Part shown: positions 58,312 through 64,000 of the stretch, in pieces | Position numbering within the stretch: the stretch's first letter is position 1 | Layout: each line of letters starts with the position of its first letter | NCBI GenBank assembly: GCA_018287875.1 | Contig: JAGVVL010000001.1 | Span: forward strand, 8,308,001 to 8,372,000 | Source of the DNA: Nigrospora sphaerica | Lineage: Eukaryota; Ascomycota; Sordariomycetes; Amphisphaeriales; Apiosporaceae | Direction of reading: 5' to 3' | Length of the DNA stretch: 64,000 nucleotides | The notes under the pieces: generated by a model | What the model was told of the DNA's origin: nothing | Database searches by the model: none | What the model saw: the letters and a program-made list of their open reading frames with translations, nothing else | Translations under genes and position numbers: made by a program

Positions 58312-59567
58312 GGCCTTGGCTATCGTGGGACGGGGACGAGGGGCGCGACCAAGCAAGGCGATCACAAGGGCTGCCTGGCTACCTGTAAGGGACGATGGGC
58401 TGCTCCGGCAGCGGAAATACAGCGCAATGGCCAGAATAACCAGACCGAGACAGCTGAATGAGGTTATACGATAGCCTGGCCCAGGGACAAGCCAGATGAG
58501 TCTCTTGAGGGTGAAGAGCACGCGAGCTTTCCTTTATGGGCCCCTTTCGGAATCTGGCAGTCCGGGTTGCTACCTATGACCAGCGGGGCAGGACTGGGGA
58601 AAGGCGCCGACGGCCACTCTTCTCTCGCCAGTATCTGGCCGGGCAGTGAGCGGGCGGCGATTCGTTTGCTGCCACTAACCAAAGCCACTCGGGGGGGCAC
58701 GGCAGAGACCACGGGAGGCACAAAGAACCCGCCGCCTCCATCTTTGCCTCCCAGGACTGGCCTGTGGTATGTGAGGCTCTCTGCTCTCGGCCTACCGGAT
58801 CGAGACACCAAAGCTCTTACAAGCCCGTGACCGGGCCCCCTGAAAGAGCCCAACGGTGCCATGCGCTGCGGATACCTGCGCATTGTCGGCTTCCTGTTGC
58901 CGATGGCAGTTGTTAACTCCGGAAAGATGGCGGGTATTTGCTTACTTGTGATATCAAAGAAGTACACTACACCAAGTCGGTTGCTGAGTTCACCATGAAT
59001 GCCCAGTGGTATGACTGAACCTATCTACCCGTCAAGACATAAGCCGGGTGCCGTTTACCGGCATGGGCTCAGCACTTGATCACTTCAGAGCGTTGGACAG
59101 ACACCATTGGGGGAAGGAGGCGTACGTCACAATAAATACGCGAACTCACGGCAGCGTCGCACAGCGAGACGACTTCCTGTAGGCCGCAAGATCCGGCAGC
59201 AGTACGGATACGCGCACACAGCCACGAAGCTGACGACGCAGGTCCCCCCGTGGCAACACGGCAAGGAGCAGAGACAGCTGCGGTGGTGGCCGACCTGAAT
59301 GGACGTGGACGACTGGAAGGCAACCCCTCTCTCTCTCTTGACGGGCCTTCAGTGCGCGGGCGAATGCAGAAAAAGCTGCAATTATCCGAAGCGTCACACT
59401 ATATGCAGCGCGCCACGAACGAGCCGGCGGGCCAGCGTTTCTCCTGTCTCACCCTCCCTCTTCCTTTTGCAGGGTCGGTGCCTCGCCGTCATCGTGATTG
59501 TTACAGTTAAGCCGAGGGGGCATCGGCTTGTGCGCGGCCAACCGGCGACACAACGTCCGTCCTGCCT
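58312..59567. other. Intergenic region between secreted protein and MAPEG genes
   Basis: Promoter of the secreted-protein gene on the left, 3' flank of the MAPEG gene on the right. Small open frames are present but unconvincing. No RNA or repeat was recognised. Confidence 0.55.
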
Positions 59568-60584
59568 TTACTTGGAACTCGCTAGCATGGCCAAACCGGC
59601 CTTGATATACAACGTGGCCCAGCAGACGATACTGCCGATGAACACGATGCTGCGCAGGGGCGCGAACTTGCGGTTGTCTTGGAGGTGAACGTAAGTGACG
59701 TTGTAAACGACACGGCTCGCCAGCCAACCGCCCACGAGCAGGTTTAGGGTACGCGCCGGCACGGCAGCTTGGTTGGCCGCCAGCACAGCACCGATGAACA
59801 GCGGCAGCTGCTCGAAGCCGTTGGCCGTGGCCGCCTCGCAGCGCAGGATGCGGCTCTTGGTCTGGGGGGTTGGTCAGTCGAGAGCAACAGCCAAAAGACA
59901 CACCATCGAGGGATTCGGGCAAGGAAAGGCAGGGTGACTGCTGGCACGGTAACGGGGGAGGGAGAATCTTGGTGGCACGGCTGCTCGCCATCTCTGCTCT
60001 TTCCGGCAAGAGCGCGGTAGAGAGGGACAGGAGAGCGACGTCCGACGACGAGCCGAACACGAGAGGGGATACCAGACGCTGTGAAAAGCAGCAGCGGCGC
60101 AGGCGAACTTTTGCACGTCTCCACGCCTCGGTCCCCGTGCCACCCAGCGAGCGTCACCCGGTCCACGGTCCCGCCGCCCTGGTTACCCAAGAGGCCCCTT
60201 CGCTCACGGAAAGGGGTTTGCTTCCAGTCCGCGGCTACACCGAGTTGGGCTGCCGGTGTCGAGAGGCCTGGCTGCCCCTTCCCTCGCCGGAAACAGCAGC
60301 CGGAACCGGGAAGGGGCTTCGAGGCAGATTGGGGGCGACTCACCACCTTGTCGAGCTTCTCGCTCTTCTTGATCGACTCTACAAAGTCGCGCGGAAGGGC
60401 CGGATCGTAGTTGTTGAGCGCCATCGCCTTGCCCGCCGTCTGCGGCCACAGGGTGACCACGGCCGCGGCCGGCAGCTATTCGTTTGTACGCATTGTTAGT
60501 GTTTGTGCTTCACCCGACGGCCGTGGGTGGTGTACGCACGGCAAAGATGGAATAGTTCCGGTTGAGATCGAATAGTGCGTTCAT
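59568..60584 (-). CDS. MAPEG-family membrane protein
   Basis: Three exons (60584-60540, 60475-60344, 59861-59568) encode 156 residues, the normal size for MAPEG proteins. Exon 1 is MNALFDLNRNYSIFA and exon 2 starts LPAAAVVTLWPQTAGKAM. Exon 3 carries the family motif: an Arg/Glu/Asn cluster in RILRCEAATANGFEQLPLF, then FIGAVLAANQAAVPARTLN, ASRVVYNVTYVHLQDNRKF and IVFIGSIVCWATLYIKAGLA. Four membrane helices are predicted by eye. MAPEG proteins include microsomal glutathione transferases and relatives; the fungal DUF-like subgroup is not well characterised. Intron 2 is 482 nt, several times the usual size here. Its donor could be shifted three bases without changing frame. Confidence 0.88.
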
Positions 60585-61201
60585 GTTGGCGAGTGATCCA
60601 GCACGAGGATGCGTCGTTGGGGAGGATGCTACGGTGCAGGTTATGTGACTGAGGTGGGAGTTACTACGTGTCTTCAGGCGGGCAGGTAAATGTGCGGCAT
60701 AAGTACTTTACCTACTGTACTCACACTCCATGCCTACAGGGATTGGGTACTAATCAAATCATGATCGCATAAGTTGGAGCTGAAGTAACCATAAGCGAGC
60801 GGCGTAGTCGGGGAACGAATTAGCCCGCTTGCTGATCGCCAAGTTCGTCATATGCGGGACTGCCGAGGCCGAGGCTGCTTGTTTCCAGTCTCCGTGTGCT
60901 TCGGACACTTTATCGCTGCCCATGGCGGGCAGGTCAGCGCTTGCTTCAACACGTCACCAGCGACCCATTTGGTGCGGTCCGAGAGCATAGAGGCTCACCA
61001 ATGCAAACTGCGCTCCTAGACGAGTCGTTCAAGGTCCCCGGCTACCTATAGAGCCATCGTTAAAAGCTAATAAGCACTATCTTATGACTACGGCCATTCC
61101 TTGTCGCACAGTCTGATCCAGCCTACACCTCTCTTGTCGGGACATTGCTACGCCCCGCCCGTCTTGTGTAAGCCACATGTAAGGGCGCGCTCCGTACCCC
61201 T
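60585..61201. other. Intergenic region between PAN1 and MAPEG genes
   Basis: About 600 bp, more AT-rich than average. It holds the MAPEG promoter and the PAN1 3' flank. No gene was seen. Confidence 0.55.
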
Positions 61202-64000
61202 CTAATCCAGCACCCTGCCGGCTAGCGAGGACTGGCTGGCATCCCGCGTGACTGCCTTTTTGAGCGCCTTGCCCGCCTGGATCTCGCCAAGGAGGCCAGC
61301 GGGGCGTCCACCGGCGGGTGCCGAGGGTGCAGGCAGGGCGCCGGCAGCAGGTGGCGGCGGAGGCGGCGGGGGCGCCATACCCGGAATGGGCGGTGGCGGC
61401 GGCGGAGGCGCATCGGGCGCCCCAGTCGGGGGCATCGGAGGAGGCGGTGGCGGCGGGGTCGGGGCGCCCGATTCGGGCATCGGGGGCGGAGGCGGCGCCG
61501 CCGCTGCGGCTTCTCCCACTCCGGCCGGCGTCTCGGCCGGGGGGCTGCTGGGCGGCGGGGGAGCCACAGCAGGCGAGGCAACGGCAGGCGAGGCCGTTGC
61601 AGATCGGTTGCCAGCCGCCGACAGGGGCCTGGGCGGTCCCATGGATCCAAAGAGAAGCGATGCCAGCTGCGCTGCTCCTTGAGCCGGGCGATCGTCATCC
61701 GAGTCGTCGTCCGACTCCTCGTTGCCGGAGCCCCACTCGTCGTCAGTGTCGGGTCGCTTCCGCGAGTAGTTGCCCGTAGGCTGCGGTGCCAGAGGCGCAG
61801 CCGCCGGCTGTGTCATCCGGTGGAAGGGGTTCGTAGACTCGGCAGGCGCCGCAGGCGCCGTCGCCGGTGCGGCCGGCGAGTCCGAGCTCATCATTCGCCT
61901 GTAGGGGTTGCGGCTCTCTCCCTCGGCGGGGGGACTGGTCACAACCGTGGGCGGGGCTGGTGTCGCCGGCGCCGCCGGCGCCGGGGGCGGCGTGGGCTGA
62001 CGCTCGAGCTCTTGACTGCCCCCCACCGTGGGCGTCGACTCCTGGGGAGTGATCTGCGCGGGGCCTTCATCGTCGTCTGAAGAGGAATCGTCCTCCATGG
62101 CCTCGAGCTGCTTCTGGAGTTCCAACTCGCGTTGACGAGCGGCCTCGATTTCGGCCCGGCGCGCGGCAAGCTGCGCCTCCTTCTCCTTGGCCTCGGCCAT
62201 CGCCGCCTTCTTCTTCTTCTTCTCCTCCTCCTTCTTCAGCTTGCCCTGACGAACCTGCTCTTCCAGGGCCTTGAGACGGGCATCCGCAGCGGTCCGCTCC
62301 CGCTCGAGCTCATCTTGCTGTGCCCTGGCACGTTCCCTGCGTCTGTTAGCTTCGGGCCAAAACTCGTTCCGGGGCGCGGGACTCACTCTAGTTCTTGCGT
62401 CTCGCGCTGCTGCTCCTCTGCCTCCTTGCTGAGGCGTTCCTCCTCGGCCTTCTTGGCTGCCTCCTCCTCGGTCGTGTTCTTGGCCGCCTCGTCGTTCTTA
62501 GCGCCCTTGCGCACAGGGGGAGGCGGCGGTTTCTTGGACTCGGCCTTGGGCGCTGGGGAAGGCAGGCCCTGCTCCTCGGCAATCCGGGCTTGCCGCTCCG
62601 CCTCGCGGCGCGCATCTTCTTCCTCGGCCTGGCGAAGCTTGGCTGCACGTTCCGCCCGCTCACGCTCCGCGCGCTGGGCAGCAGTCTCTCCCGGCTTACT
62701 CGGGGCCTTGATACCGAGGGCGGCAAGACGCTCGGCCATGCGCTGCTCAGCCTGCTGCTTGATAAAAGCGGCCCGCTCCTCGGGCGTCTTGTACGAAGAG
62801 TACGATCCGCCACCGGCCGCGGCAGCAGGGGGCGTGGCAGTGCGCGAGGTCGCCGACGGGCTGTCCACGCGCGGCGGGGCTTCTGCCTTTACGGGCTCCG
62901 CCGTAGCCTTGCGGCCGCCGCTGCGATCCTGCGCCCGAATACGTGCAGCTCGGCTGGATCGCTGCAGGTCAAAGATGAAGTCACGAACCTCGTCCTCAAC
63001 GCCGAGCGCGTCCTCCCAACGTCGCTTCTCGTGTTCGTTGGCCGACGTCTGGGCGCCCTCCTTAAGGCTGTCCTCGATGCCGCGGGAGAAGTCCCGGACG
63101 CTCTCCTCCACGTCGCGCACCATGCGCTCGTTGTTCTCCTTCTCGGTTCGGATCTTGAGGTTCTCCTCTTCCAGCCGCTTGGGCGCATCCGAGTCGTCCT
63201 CGGTAACCTCAATCTTCTTTCCGGTCAGCGCTGCCGTGCGCTGCTGCATCATCGCCTTGGCCCTGGCCTTCAGGCGGTCGGACTCGGTGACGGTACCACC
63301 GGGACCAGTACCGACAATCTTGGAAGCGCTGCCAGGGTGCGCTTTGGCATCCTTGAGGCGGAAAAGTTCCAGTCTGGCGTCGGCGATGGCCTTTTCCGTC
63401 TTTCGCACCTGAGAGGCCAGTTCGGGGATCTTGTCGGTCAGGTTCTGCAACTGGCGCTTCAGTGATCTCCTCTCTGCTTCGGAGTCACCACTCGCCAGGG
63501 CGGCATCGGGATGTGCGTCAATGTCCTCTTGGATGCGGCGAACCCTCCGGTACAGCTCGTCAGCCTCACGGCGATCGCGTCTGTCAAGAATATCTTCTTC
63601 TTCCATAGCCGACTCGTCCTTGAAATCCATGGCATCGAGCAGAACCTGCTTCTCCCGGATCTTCTTCCGAAGCTGGTCGAGAGACATCTCCTCGTTGGAA
63701 GCCACGGACGACGGAGACTGCGGCCGTGGCGAAGCGGCACCGCCAACACGGCGGCGGGCGCTCGACTTGTAGCCCACTTGGTCGTCGTTGTTCTTGTAGA
63801 CGGTAGCATCTTTGCGGCCTCCGCCGGGGCCACCCGCTCCACCCTTGAACGAGTGACTTTTCAGGTAGCTAACACCCGTCTTCTGAGGAAGCAGCGAAGC
63901 GCCCGAGTTCTTGCGCATCTCGGACTCCTGGCTCAGCATAGACTTGACTTGTCCAAGCGAGGCGTTGAAGTTGCGGGTAGAAGGGGGCACCAGCTCTGGC
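61202..64000 (-). CDS. PAN1: Pan1, actin cytoskeleton-regulatory scaffold (C-terminal part; cut by window edge)
   Basis: Two exons are visible: one from beyond 64000 to 62387, then 62336-61202 after a 50-nt intron. About 915 residues are present; the N-terminal EH domains must lie to the right. In order: a region after the EH domains ([35 protein letters not shown]), and a coiled coil ([40 protein letters not shown]). Then come Glu/Arg/Lys-rich helices ([40 protein letters not shown]), an acidic patch, polyproline blocks, and a terminal WH2-like motif [16 protein letters not shown]. In yeast, Pan1 with End3 and Sla1 activates Arp2/3 at endocytic sites and is inhibited by Prk1/Ark1 phosphorylation and by Sla2. 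The stop at 61202 directly follows the WH2 region, as expected. Confidence 0.93.

Noticed and set aside
57388..58474. Long plus-strand open frames opposite the secreted-protein gene
   Set aside because: Arg/Gly/Ala-rich mirror frames; the minus-strand frame has a signal peptide and an ordered Cys module.
58312..58521. 70-residue N-terminal extension of the secreted protein from an ATG at 58521
   Set aside because: It would place a membrane segment before a textbook signal peptide that begins at the internal Met (58311).

Overview
This window is chromosomal DNA of a filamentous ascomycete (Pezizomycotina), most likely a Sordariomycete. The evidence is intron style (mostly 50-90 nt, GTACGT/GTGAGT-type donors, CTAAC/CTGAC-like branch sites, YAG acceptors), a velvet-family regulator, a DUF1749 hydrolase, a Pan1-type Ark/Pan endocytic scaffold and a tRNA-Phe with a short intron. 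DNA is GC-rich (by eye near 60%, intergenic included). I saw no CRISPR array, prophage, insertion sequence or intact transposon, and no biosynthetic gene cluster.

Layout. 0.6-2.7 kb: DDT/WHIM chromatin protein (-). 5.6-7.5 kb: translation release factor eRF1 (+) with an open in-frame extension behind its UGA stop and a 3'UTR intron. 8.6-10.1 kb: prephenate dehydratase (+). 10.8-12.2 kb: pyruvate dehydrogenase E1-alpha (-). 14.2-15.6 kb: velvet protein VelC (-). 15.6-27.5 kb: an 11.8-kb stretch with no supportable gene, ending in microsatellites and tRNA-Phe(GAA). 28.2-30.7 kb: a basic, repeat-bearing NuSAP-like protein with a KEN box (-). 32.4-33.7 kb: epoxide hydrolase (+). 33.9-35.0 and 35.4-38.7 kb: a divergent pair, DUF1749 alpha/beta hydrolase (-) and TTI1 (+). 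38.7-42.6 kb: gene-free. 42.6-44.5 kb: amino acid permease (+). 46.3-49.6 kb: Ark/NAK-family kinase (+), convergent with the endosomal Na+/H+ exchanger NHX1 (-, 50.2-52.6 kb). 54.5-56.7 kb: sucrose/maltose-type MFS transporter (+). 57.3-58.3 kb: secreted Ser/Thr-rich protein (-). 59.6-60.6 kb: MAPEG membrane protein (-). 61.2 kb to the right edge: C-terminal part of PAN1 (-).

The genes are mostly unrelated housekeeping functions. One thematic link is that the Ark/NAK-type kinase and PAN1, kinase and substrate in yeast endocytosis, lie within 12 kb of each other, with NHX1 (endosomal pH) between them. The most noteworthy element is the eRF1 3' region: UGA-C, 85 further sense codons in frame, then a canonical intron. 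This is the arrangement expected for readthrough/NMD autoregulation of eRF1.

All exon boundaries were worked out by hand from splice signals and frame continuity. Family calls come from recognising motifs, not from searches.
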